The notes under the pieces are model-generated. The model ran no database searches. It worked only from the letters and a program-made list of their open reading frames with translations, and was not told where the DNA came from. Shown piece after piece: positions 1-5,736 of a DNA stretch of 9,268 bases. Numbering within the stretch: position 1 is the stretch's first letter; each line of letters starts with the position of its first letter. The stretch comes from Saprospiraceae bacterium. GTDB lineage: Bacteria > Bacteroidota > Bacteroidia > Chitinophagales > Saprospiraceae. The translations under genes were made by a program, and so were the position numbers. The stretch covers positions 1 through 9,268 of the forward strand of contig JALZVN010000042.1 in the NCBI GenBank assembly GCA_023299965.1. Direction: 5' to 3'.

Positions 1-90
1 GAGAGCGCATCGCACCGCTACAACCTTCTACCCTTGCTTCGTTTCCGACCTGGGGGAGTTCAAAGGGAGCTAGTCGTGCGTCCCTCACCA
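1..90 (-). ncRNA. ffs: Signal recognition particle RNA (small bacterial 4.5S type), possibly 3'-truncated
   Basis: On the minus strand this reads as the apical domain of bacterial SRP RNA. The hallmark is CAGGTC, then TCG-GAAA-CGA (a GNRA tetraloop on a three-base stem, about 41-50), then AAGCA and AAGGG, matching the 5' and 3' sides of the Ffh-binding loop. CCC upstream and GGG downstream close the apical helix. Outer helices also pair: CGCAC (about 76-80) with GTGCG, and GAGGG (82-86) with CTCTC (1-5). The RNA binds Ffh and FtsY for co-translational membrane targeting. The length of about 90 bases fits a small SRP RNA. The 3' end sits at the window edge and may continue a few bases. The 5' end is placed from the -7 box at 95-102. 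Confidence 0.88.
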
Positions 91-94
91 GTCG

Positions 95-102
95 CAAAAG
101 TA
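95..102 (-). promoter_or_regulatory. Bacteroidota-type -7 promoter box for the SRP RNA
   Basis: The minus strand reads TACTTTTG, an exact match to the Bacteroidota primary sigma -7 consensus TAnnTTTG. It lies 5-8 bases before the expected 5' end of the SRP RNA, the correct spacing for a start site near 88-90. No TTG is visible at the ideal -33 spacing; the region there is only T/A-rich. The interval 103-211 holds nothing else I can name. Confidence 0.55.
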
Positions 103-211
103 ACAATAGTTTTGATTTTAAATACTAAATGAAAACATTTTCCTAAGTATTATTCAATGAATATTGGCAGCTGAGTTAATTCACCTATCCAACTACGTAA
201 AAATCAGGATA

Positions 212-559
212 TTATTGTTTTTCAAAAATCTTAGCCTCCTCCGCGAAGTAATCTACAAACTTCTGCATATCGTTGGCGAGCTTAGTGTTTTTCGTGGCAT
301 TATGGTAGGTATCCGCTAGACCTTTTAGCGTTTGATACATGAAGCGATTCATTTCATCTACTTGAAAATCAGTCGTCCATAGATCGATTTTCATCGTATC
401 TTTCGTCTCCTTATCAAACATTGAAACCAGAAAGGCTTTTGATTCAATAAACTCATCTTTATTAGGATTATCATCTGCTTTCCAAGTCAAGCGTTTTGGT
501 ATTCCCTTATCGTCAAGACCAACACGAAGGGTAATATCTGAGGATTTTAAGTTTTCCAT
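212..559 (-). CDS. gldC: Gliding motility protein GldC
   Basis: This is a 115-residue protein with no signal peptide or membrane segment, so probably cytoplasmic. It matches the GldC family over its length: an ITLRVGLD strand near residues 9-16, LTWKADD, a KAFLVSMFD segment, and the signature IDLWT-x4-VDEM (58-70) followed by QTLKGLADTY. Family members are about 110 residues. GldC is associated with gliding in Flavobacterium, where it is accessory and its biochemical role is unknown; many non-gliding Bacteroidota also carry it. I chose the ATG at 559 because it starts at the usual distance from the first conserved strand. A TTG at 586 would add nine residues and overlap the upstream stop. The gene follows the DUF4249 gene by 19 bases, so it is probably co-transcribed with the receptor operon rather than lying beside gldB. 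Confidence 0.9.
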   Translation of the reverse strand: MENLKSSDITLRVGLDDKGIPKRLTWKADDNPNKDEFIESKAFLVSMFDKETKDTMKIDLWTTDFQVDEMNRFMYQTLKGLADTYHNATKNTKLANDMQKFVDYFAEEAKIFEKQ

Positions 560-578
560 AGTTACTTTACTTACAATT

Positions 579-1517
579 TTATTCAACCACTATCCGCCGA
601 ATCGAAGACGAGTATCCACCCCATATACCTATTCCACCTTCTATATTATAGTCGATGACAGTAGATGAAGAAAAGGGTCCCTGATTGGCTCTATTGAACT
701 CCAAGGTACTCCAAAAATCATAATGTGCTTCATCAATCGAGCAAAATTTTATCTCCATGGTATCTCCAACCCTATAGAATCCAAAGGTTTCGAAATCAAA
801 CTCTACGCCGCTTTCTTCTGCCTTAGGTAGTGGAAATTCGAAGGTATCTCCATCAAAAAATAAATCATTCAAAACTGAATTGAATGAAGCCAACAATCCT
901 TCATCATTTCGATTGGTAAAGTATCTATAAAAGTTGGCCTCATTAGGAGCGTCCTCCAAGGTAATTCTCAGTTCTCTCAAGGTATCAACAGGAATCCCTG
1001 GCACATCCATGAATTCAAGGTCTGAAATTCTAGCTCTTTCTGGAATCAAGGTAGAGGCAGTTAACACTTTGCCTTCTACTTCGATAAGTAAATCATATCG
1101 CTCCCCTTCTTCTCCCTCCATTGAAAAAGTTGGATCTATATACACACAAAAATCTAGGCTAGATGAATCTGCGCTTACTCCAAATAAATCAGAAACAATC
1201 AAACGTTGTTCAAATGTCAATTCGCTTAAGCAAAATTCTTGTAGTCGCACACTACCTGTGCTATTAGATACAGTGACTTCAGCATCGCGTACAAAAAAAT
1301 CGCTTACCTCATTAAGATTAATCTCATTGAAAAAAGGTATCGATCGTGTCAATATTACATAAGGTGACGTGGGACTATCGCCGCCCTCTATATATCCCTC
1401 TACTACTATCTCGGGAGGTTCATTATTAGTCTCGGGAATAAACTCCGTTTCACAGCTAAAAAATAGAGAGACGGTAAAAAGGAGAATGATATATTTTAGA
1501 GTGATTATACTTCTCAT
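579..1517 (-). CDS. DUF4249 family outer-membrane lipoprotein
   Basis: The 312-residue product starts with a type II signal peptide: basic residues, a hydrophobic run, then LFFSC with the lipid-modified cysteine at residue 22. The mature protein shows features of the DUF4249 family: a proline/glutamate linker, VVEGYI, a serine/threonine/arginine strand ending in PFF, a VRDAEVTVSN beta-sandwich segment, and a glycine-rich end GIWGGYSSS before the last strand. The family has no known ligand but is found next to TonB-dependent receptors, so a surface or periplasmic partner of the receptor upstream is likely. The ATG at 1517 overlaps the receptor's TGA stop as ATGA, a classic translational-coupling arrangement. 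An in-frame ATG at 1529 would add four residues and lengthen the overlap; I consider it less likely. Acidic residues after the cysteine (CETE) could act in surface export, but this is weak. Confidence 0.9.
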   Translation of the reverse strand: MRSIITLKYIILLFTVSLFFSCETEFIPETNNEPPEIVVEGYIEGGDSPTSPYVILTRSIPFFNEINLNEVSDFFVRDAEVTVSNSTGSVRLQEFCLSELTFEQRLIVSDLFGVSADSSSLDFCVYIDPTFSMEGEEGERYDLLIEVEGKVLTASTLIPERARISDLEFMDVPGIPVDTLRELRITLEDAPNEANFYRYFTNRNDEGLLASFNSVLNDLFFDGDTFEFPLPKAEESGVEFDFETFGFYRVGDTMEIKFCSIDEAHYDFWSTLEFNRANQGPFSSSTVIDYNIEGGIGIWGGYSSSIRRIVVE

Positions 1518-3850
1518 TTTTGATTCCATTTAAAATTCCAAGTAACTGAGGGAATGATTGGAAATAAAGATACTTTTAAAGCAGTTGCTTGTGTGGTACC
1601 TGCGTCAAAGTCAGTTTCAAAGGTATTATATGTAAAGAACGTATTTCTACGGTTATATATGTTGTATATCGAGAAGGTAAAACTATTCTTCCAGGCTTTA
1701 TCTGTATTTACTTTTGGATTGTAAGTCAATGCTAAATCTAAACGATGATAGGCTTCCAAACGGGCACTATTGCGGTCACCAAATTCAACATTTACAGATT
1801 GCTCTACAAAAAACAAACTCTTTACAGGCGTAAATGTATTTCCAGTCCCATATACAAAAGCGCCTCCAAATTCCCATTTGTCAGTGATTTCAAAGTTGGC
1901 TACAACAGATAAATCATGGCGTCTATCAAACGTAGCTGGAAATACAGCTCCATCATTAATATCAGGAAATATACGGTCTGTCTTTGACCAGGTATACCCT
2001 ACCCAACCATTCAGTCTACCGGTATTTTTTTTGACGAAAAATTCTGCCCCATAGGCTCGACCTCTTCCAAAGACAAATTCCTGCTCAACTTCTACTGCAG
2101 GGTCATTGATAAAGCTCTCTCCATAATCAATCTGATTATTTAAGTCTTTATAATATACTTCAACACTTGTCTCGTAAGCATTGTCCTTTAAATTTTTGAA
2201 ATATCCTAAAGCGTACTGTATTCCTCTTTGAGGAGCAACTCGATCAGAACTAGGCACCCACACATCAATAGGCAATGTACTATTACTGTTACTCACCAAA
2301 TGAATGTATTGATTCGTAAAAGTAACACCCCCCTTTAGTGAACTAGATGCATTTAAAGTGTATTTTCCAAAAAGTCTAGGTTCTAAGCCCGTATAGGTCT
2401 TAACTGGTTCTAGGGAGCCAAATTCCTCTCCATTTAGTGGACTTGTGTATGGACCAACTTGAGTAAAAGCAGAAAACCGCAAACCATAGTTGAGAGTAAA
2501 TTTATTAGACACTTTGTAATCGTTGAGTATATAGATTGCTGACTCGTGGGCAAATTTAGGCTTTAAATCATTAGAGAACTCTATGTCTCCATTTGTTGCA
2601 CTCGTCACACTAGGTGTAAGTCTATGATAGGTATAGTTGGCTCCAAATTTTATTGCATTTCTTGCATTAGGATAATACTCAAAGTCCAGTTTGGCATTAT
2701 AGTCTCTAACTCCGGAAAATAAACCAACTGAAAAATCTCCTTGTCCGCCTTCAAAACTAAAGTCATAATCATTGTAAACCAAGGAAGCATTCATAAATAG
2801 CTTTTCTGAGAACAAATGATTCCAACGGACAGTAGCGGTTGTATTTCCATACGGTAATTTAAAAGATATATCTCTTACATTTGATTGGTAATTGAGCACG
2901 TCCCTCCCAAAATAGGTGCTGACAAATATCCTATCCTTATTAGATAATTTGTAATTGATTTTTGCATTAAAATCATAAAAGAAATAATTAGTCCCTCTAA
3001 AGTCTGTTCTGTCTATAAATGGTTTCGCCAGCTCAAATGCATAGGTCCTTCTACCACTTACAATAAATGAACTTTCCTCCTTCTTTAATGGACCTTCTAC
3101 AGTTAACCTACTTGCGATCAGACCGATCCCGCCAGTCACACCAAATTTCTTATTGTTTCCATCCTTCATTTGCACATCAACCACACTTGACAATCTCCCT
3201 CCATAGTTGGCTGGGATCCCTCCTTTGATTAGGGTTGTGTTTTTTATGGCGTCTGCATTGAATACAGAAAAGAATCCAAGTAAGTGTCCACTATTGTAAA
3301 CCACAGCTTCATCTAATAAAACCAAATTTTGATCAGGACCTCCACCTCTCACATAAAAACCAGCAGTCCCTTCTCCTGCGGAAAGCACTCCTGGAAGGAG
3401 TTGGATCGTTTTGAGGATATCTACTTCACCAAGTAGCGCTGGTAACTTTTTGATTCTTTCAATAGGTAAAGCTACTGTACCCATTTCAGTGCTATTAACA
3501 TTCTGATCTTTCTCTTCACCAATGACAACCACCTCTTCCATAGTCACACCAGAGGACATTCTGAGATTCAATTCTATGTCTTTATCTAAGGTAAGGTTAT
3601 TGATGATGTCTTGATAGCCAAGGTAGCTGGTTTTGATCGTATACTTCCCAGAAGGAAGCGTCAAGGAGTAGAATCCGTATACATTAGTGGTAGCGCCTTC
3701 TATGGTATTATTTTGATTGAAAACATTAACACCAATCAATGATTCCCCAGAGGATTGGTCTTCTACGTAGCCACTTATAGTGAATGTCTGCCCATGAACG
3801 TAAAGTCCAAAACAACAGAGTAGGAAGATATGTAAAAAACGGTATCGCAA
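1514..3850 (-). CDS. TonB-dependent receptor with N-terminal carboxypeptidase-regulatory-like domain
   Basis: This 778-residue outer-membrane receptor is complete. Residues 1-20 form a signal peptide cleaved before QTF. Residues about 22-100 form a CarboxypepD-regulatory-like beta-sandwich (SGYVEDQSSGESLIGVNV, then NVYGFYSLTLPSGKYTI, SYLGYQ). A VVVIGE segment leads into the plug (about 125-235) with LPGV, GFYVRGGGPDQNLVLLDEA, GFFSVFNADAI and IPANYGGRLSSVVDV. The rest is a beta-barrel ending in the strand SVTWNFKW. Such receptors import bulky substrates with TonB/ExbBD energy; the substrate cannot be told from sequence. The start is a TTG at 3850: it keeps a full signal peptide, and an in-frame stop lies four codons upstream. 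It is the first gene of a probable operon with the DUF4249 lipoprotein (4-base overlap) and gldC. No anti-sigma/ECF pair is seen nearby. Confidence 0.95.
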   Translation of the reverse strand: MRYRFLHIFLLCCFGLYVHGQTFTISGYVEDQSSGESLIGVNVFNQNNTIEGATTNVYGFYSLTLPSGKYTIKTSYLGYQDIINNLTLDKDIELNLRMSSGVTMEEVVVIGEEKDQNVNSTEMGTVALPIERIKKLPALLGEVDILKTIQLLPGVLSAGEGTAGFYVRGGGPDQNLVLLDEAVVYNSGHLLGFFSVFNADAIKNTTLIKGGIPANYGGRLSSVVDVQMKDGNNKKFGVTGGIGLIASRLTVEGPLKKEESSFIVSGRRTYAFELAKPFIDRTDFRGTNYFFYDFNAKINYKLSNKDRIFVSTYFGRDVLNYQSNVRDISFKLPYGNTTATVRWNHLFSEKLFMNASLVYNDYDFSFEGGQGDFSVGLFSGVRDYNAKLDFEYYPNARNAIKFGANYTYHRLTPSVTSATNGDIEFSNDLKPKFAHESAIYILNDYKVSNKFTLNYGLRFSAFTQVGPYTSPLNGEEFGSLEPVKTYTGLEPRLFGKYTLNASSSLKGGVTFTNQYIHLVSNSNSTLPIDVWVPSSDRVAPQRGIQYALGYFKNLKDNAYETSVEVYYKDLNNQIDYGESFINDPAVEVEQEFVFGRGRAYGAEFFVKKNTGRLNGWVGYTWSKTDRIFPDINDGAVFPATFDRRHDLSVVANFEITDKWEFGGAFVYGTGNTFTPVKSLFFVEQSVNVEFGDRNSARLEAYHRLDLALTYNPKVNTDKAWKNSFTFSIYNIYNRRNTFFTYNTFETDFDAGTTQATALKVSLFPIIPSVTWNFKWNQK

Positions 3851-3856
3851 ATGAGT

Positions 3857-4037
3857 TCTATTTATATATAGACAATGGTATACTATGATAGTTTATCTGA
3901 TCTTCAAAATATATGTTAATGATGAAGACATATGATCCTATCTACTCTATTTTATATAGATTTAGTATGTGAAGAGTACATCCAGTCGGTATCCCCTAAG
4001 TATACGTTGACTGATTATCTAAAGCAATATATTTAGA
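3857..4037. promoter_or_regulatory. Set of three TCTA...TAGA palindromes ahead of the receptor operon
   Basis: The 189-base gap between the TraB-family gene and the receptor contains three AT-rich palindromes of the same design. They are TCTATTTATATATAGA at 3857-3872, TCTATTTTATATAGA at 3946-3960, and a 6-base-arm copy TCTAAA...TTTAGA at 4018-4037. The first two differ mainly by one inserted base and alternation in the core, so they also act as a direct repeat with centres about 88 bases apart. They bracket the region where the receptor promoter must lie. They could be operator sites for a dimeric regulator, but composition alone makes short AT palindromes common here. No convincing full -33/-7 promoter was found in the gap; ATATTTTG near 3906-3913 is a partial -7 match. 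Confidence 0.3.
3983..4013. other. Imperfect inverted repeat downstream of the TraB-family gene
   Basis: CAGTC (3983-3987) pairs with GACTG (4009-4013) and inner GTAT (3989-3992) pairs with ATAC (4002-4005), leaving a nine-base loop and a 1/3 internal loop. It lies about 27 bases past the stop of the upstream gene. It has no T-tract on the minus strand, so it is not a standard intrinsic terminator. It may be an mRNA 3' structure or a binding site. Confidence 0.25.
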
Positions 4038-4039
4038 CT

Positions 4040-4846
4040 TTAGTTATATATCAAGCGAATTGGTTTCAAAGAAGCACCATGTGCTTTCAAAAGACAAAGG
4101 ACTCCATACTTTCCGTACAAATGTCCTGCACCTACTGCACAAAAAACGGTTTCTGAGCTAGATAGATTGTATAGTCTATCTGACATTATTGTGTTTCGCT
4201 TGTAAAGAAGAGTTTTACGCCATTTACCTAAGGATCTCTTTCCATGCTGATAGAGTTTGTCGATTTGACCATTGACGTAATACTCCATAATAGCATGATG
4301 CTGCCTAACAAAAGCTGGAAAATTGCGAATCAATCCTTTGAGTTGTTTTATCTCAGAAACTAGATCCATAGCATCTAAAATACAAAGGTGTTCTTCAACG
4401 GTTTCAATTCCAAAAACGCGTTTATCCTCCCCTTTTGCGTATTCGTATAGACGCATATCCAATATCATATTCGTATCTTCCTTCATGATCAAACTAGACA
4501 ATAGATTAATCAAATTCATAGGTCTTAAGTGCTGAATTTGCTTTAAGGAAGGCCCTCCTATCGATAGTAGAATTTGCTGCAAGCGATCAATTTGTTTTGG
4601 CTTCAGCAGACTTGTCAATGGAGCGTCAAATGGCAACATTAACCTTTGACTCATCTCCGGAGATTGGGTTTCTGCAAAGTCAATCTCTACACAAAATGCA
4701 TCACATGCATCTATGTAATTTGTTATTTGATCAAATGCAGAGAGCACCTTCTTCGACTTGACATGCATAGTGCCAAATAAATACGATTTTCCTTTAAAAT
4801 TTGCGGAGGAGATTTCCCAAAGAAGGGTCTGCTTTTTGAGCTTCAA
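4040..4846 (-). CDS. TraB/GumN (Tiki-like) family protein, putative metal-dependent protease fold
   Basis: The 268-residue protein carries the paired motifs of the TraB/PrgY/GumN family. The first is LWEISS...YLFGTMHV near the start, with GxxH at residues 25-28, followed by VEID with a conserved glutamate at 54. The second is GAGHLYG near the end, with GxxH at 239-242, and then GVLCLLKAHG...KPI. A central FGIETVEEHL resembles the family's G-(I/L)-E-T segment. In the related eukaryotic Tiki proteins the GxxH motifs and glutamate form a metalloprotease site; bacterial members are mostly uncharacterised. Many relatives are exported, but this one shows no signal peptide. It starts with TTG at 4846, supported by an AGGAG six bases upstream and a stop three codons before it. 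It lies nine bases after the Lrp-type gene, so the two are probably one transcript. Confidence 0.85.
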   Translation of the reverse strand: MKLKKQTLLWEISSANFKGKSYLFGTMHVKSKKVLSAFDQITNYIDACDAFCVEIDFAETQSPEMSQRLMLPFDAPLTSLLKPKQIDRLQQILLSIGGPSLKQIQHLRPMNLINLLSSLIMKEDTNMILDMRLYEYAKGEDKRVFGIETVEEHLCILDAMDLVSEIKQLKGLIRNFPAFVRQHHAIMEYYVNGQIDKLYQHGKRSLGKWRKTLLYKRNTIMSDRLYNLSSSETVFCAVGAGHLYGKYGVLCLLKAHGASLKPIRLIYN

Positions 4847-4852
4847 TAGATT

Positions 4853-4857
4853 CTCCT
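4853..4857 (-). promoter_or_regulatory. Shine-Dalgarno sequence that fixes the TTG start of the TraB-family gene
   Basis: The minus strand reads AGGAG, six bases before the TTG at 4846, and overlaps the TAG stop (4856-4858) of the preceding gene. Strong Shine-Dalgarno matches are rare in this window, so this one supports both the non-ATG start and reinitiation by ribosomes finishing the upstream gene. Confidence 0.6.
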
Positions 4858-5329
4858 AGTCTTGGTAGTTGAATGGCAACACTGCTGAATTTTTAACTGT
4901 AGACAGTGTCATCAAGGTTTTTAGCCTTTCAATCTCTTCAATTTGTGAAAGTGTCTTGAAAAGTAACTGCTCATAAGTTGGGATATCCTTACAAACGATT
5001 TTAATTAAGACATCAGCTTCACCAGTGATGATATAGCATTCTGTGATTTCTTCGATGTTTTTAACCTTTTCCAAGAAGCTGTTTAATGCATTCTCTTTTT
5101 GCCATGCTAATGACACAAGGACAAATGTTTTCACATTTAAACCTATACTAGTAGGATTGACAATAGCATGATAACTTTTGATTATTTCCGTAGATTCTAG
5201 CTTTTTAACTCTCTCCAAGGTTGGAGCTGGAGATAAGCCAATTTGCTTTGAAAGTTCTAGGTTTGTAATTTTACTATTATTCTGTAGTATCTTTAAGATC
5301 TTAAGATCAATTTTGTCTAACTTCTCCAC
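4856..5329 (-). CDS. Lrp/AsnC family transcriptional regulator
   Basis: This 157-residue protein has the full Lrp/AsnC layout. The N-terminal winged helix-turn-helix starts with the typical LDKIDLKILKILQ and contains the recognition helix region SPAPTLERVKKLE (33-45). A linker strand (IVNPTSIGLNVKTFVLVSL) leads to the C-terminal RAM ligand-binding domain with EITECYIITGEADVLIKI (93-111). Family members form octamers or dimers, bind AT-rich palindromes, and respond to amino acids or similar effectors; the effector here is unknown. The start is GTG at 5329: no in-frame ATG lies upstream before a stop, and this start gives the canonical N-terminus. A candidate autoregulatory palindrome lies 29-53 bases upstream (5358-5382). 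A TTG and TATCTTG pair near 5398-5425 is only a partial promoter match. The gene leads a probable two-gene transcript with the TraB-family gene. Confidence 0.93.
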   Translation of the reverse strand: MEKLDKIDLKILKILQNNSKITNLELSKQIGLSPAPTLERVKKLESTEIIKSYHAIVNPTSIGLNVKTFVLVSLAWQKENALNSFLEKVKNIEEITECYIITGEADVLIKIVCKDIPTYEQLLFKTLSQIEEIERLKTLMTLSTVKNSAVLPFNYQD

Positions 5330-5357
5330 GCTTAATGTTTAAATTTTATAGTGTTTG

Positions 5358-5382
5358 GAGCATATATTTTAAATATACTCTC
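5358..5382. promoter_or_regulatory. Long AT-rich palindrome, candidate operator of the Lrp-type gene
   Basis: A perfect 15-base palindrome core TATATTTTAAATATA (5363-5377; seven-base arms around one central T) is flanked on each side by two unpaired bases and then GAG (5358-5360) and CTC (5380-5382), which are also complementary. The whole 25-base site is 29 bases upstream of the GTG start. Lrp/AsnC proteins commonly repress their own genes through AT-rich palindromes of this size, so autoregulation is the simplest reading. This is inference from position and symmetry. Confidence 0.45.
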
Positions 5383-5424
5383 CCGATTTAGCGCGCAAGA
5401 TATGAAAATATAAAATAAGCCAAA

Positions 5425-5468
5425 ACAATTGATTTGCCTTTTTTTATTTTTTATTTTATGTCAATTGT
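5425..5468. repeat. Inverted repeat of ACAATTGA/TCAATTGT around a T-rich tract
   Basis: ACAATTGA at 5425-5432 and TCAATTGT at 5461-5468 are exact reverse complements, and each contains the palindrome CAATTG. The centres are 36 bases apart. Between them lies a nearly pure T tract on the plus strand (A tract on the minus strand), which would bend DNA. The site is about 100-140 bases upstream of the Lrp-type gene. It may be a second regulator-binding region or an upstream activating A-tract. Confidence 0.35.
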
Positions 5469-5524
5469 AGTCAAAACTTTGCATTTATTTTCTTTTTATG
5501 TCTATTTAGGCAGAGAAGCAAGAG

Positions 5525-5702
5525 CCGCGTGAATGATGGGAATGATATCGCTGACAAGCGATAGTCCTTGCCCTACCATTGTAAAGCACAATCCTGAACT
5601 TGGCTACAAATCAAATACATACCGATATTTCTAGTGTATAAAGGCAAAGGACCGTAGCCGATAGGCGGAGTCATGGACAGCATGACCCGAAGGGGCACGC
5701 CC
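5525..5702. repeat. Multi-hairpin intergenic element of the Bacteroidota GGGCGTGCCC type
   Basis: Read on the minus strand the element begins GGGCGTGCCCC, followed by TTCGGGTC and CTGTCC, and ends CATCATTCACGCGG. This layout resembles an abundant intergenic repeat I recall from Bacteroidota genomes; I know no formal name. It is richer in G+C than its surroundings. Nested pairings are visible: terminal GCGTG/CACGC (5696-5700 with 5527-5531); a nine-pair helix with one bulge (5564-5572 with 5643-5652); hairpins TATCGCT-GACA-AGCGATA (5546-5563), GTCATG-gacag-CATGAC (5670-5686), GCC-GATA-GGC (5657-5666) and CCC-GAAG-GGG (5686-5695). The 5573-5642 apical part is AT-rich and less structured. The element starts 35 bases past the membrane-protein stop and contains no credible open frame. 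It could be a non-autonomous mobile repeat, a processed 3' structure or a small RNA. The rest of the 5330-5736 gap holds only the palindromes listed separately. Confidence 0.6.
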
Positions 5703-5736
5703 AAACTTTAAATATTTGCTTGAACAGCCTATGCGT

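Noticed and set aside
151..166. Overlapping small palindromes TATTCAATGAATA and CAAT-GAAT-ATTG downstream of gldC
   Set aside because: They are short, AT-rich and without a T-tract or regulatory context; chance is the best explanation.
934..1362. Open frame of 142 codons on the plus strand
   Set aside because: It lies entirely inside and antisense to the DUF4249 gene, is Ser/Thr/Leu-rich low-quality sequence and shows no family features.
1770..2054. Plus-strand open frame of 94 codons
   Set aside because: It is antisense to the receptor barrel region, with no recognisable domain or start context.
3983..4039. Terminator after the TraB-family gene
   Set aside because: The hairpin here is short and imperfect and lacks a T-tract on the minus strand, so I listed it only as an inverted repeat.
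4323..4535. Plus-strand open frame of 70 codons
   Set aside because: It is a shadow of the TraB-family gene, which has clear family motifs.
5474..5483. Possible plus-strand promoter AAACTTTGCA leading into the structured element
   Set aside because: The TA of the -7 consensus is missing and there is no TTG at the right distance, so a sense of transcription for the element could not be supported.
5525..5702. tRNA, integron attC site or CRISPR repeat in the structured gap
   Set aside because: No cloverleaf with a T-loop, no paired R/L integrase boxes and no regularly spaced repeats were found.
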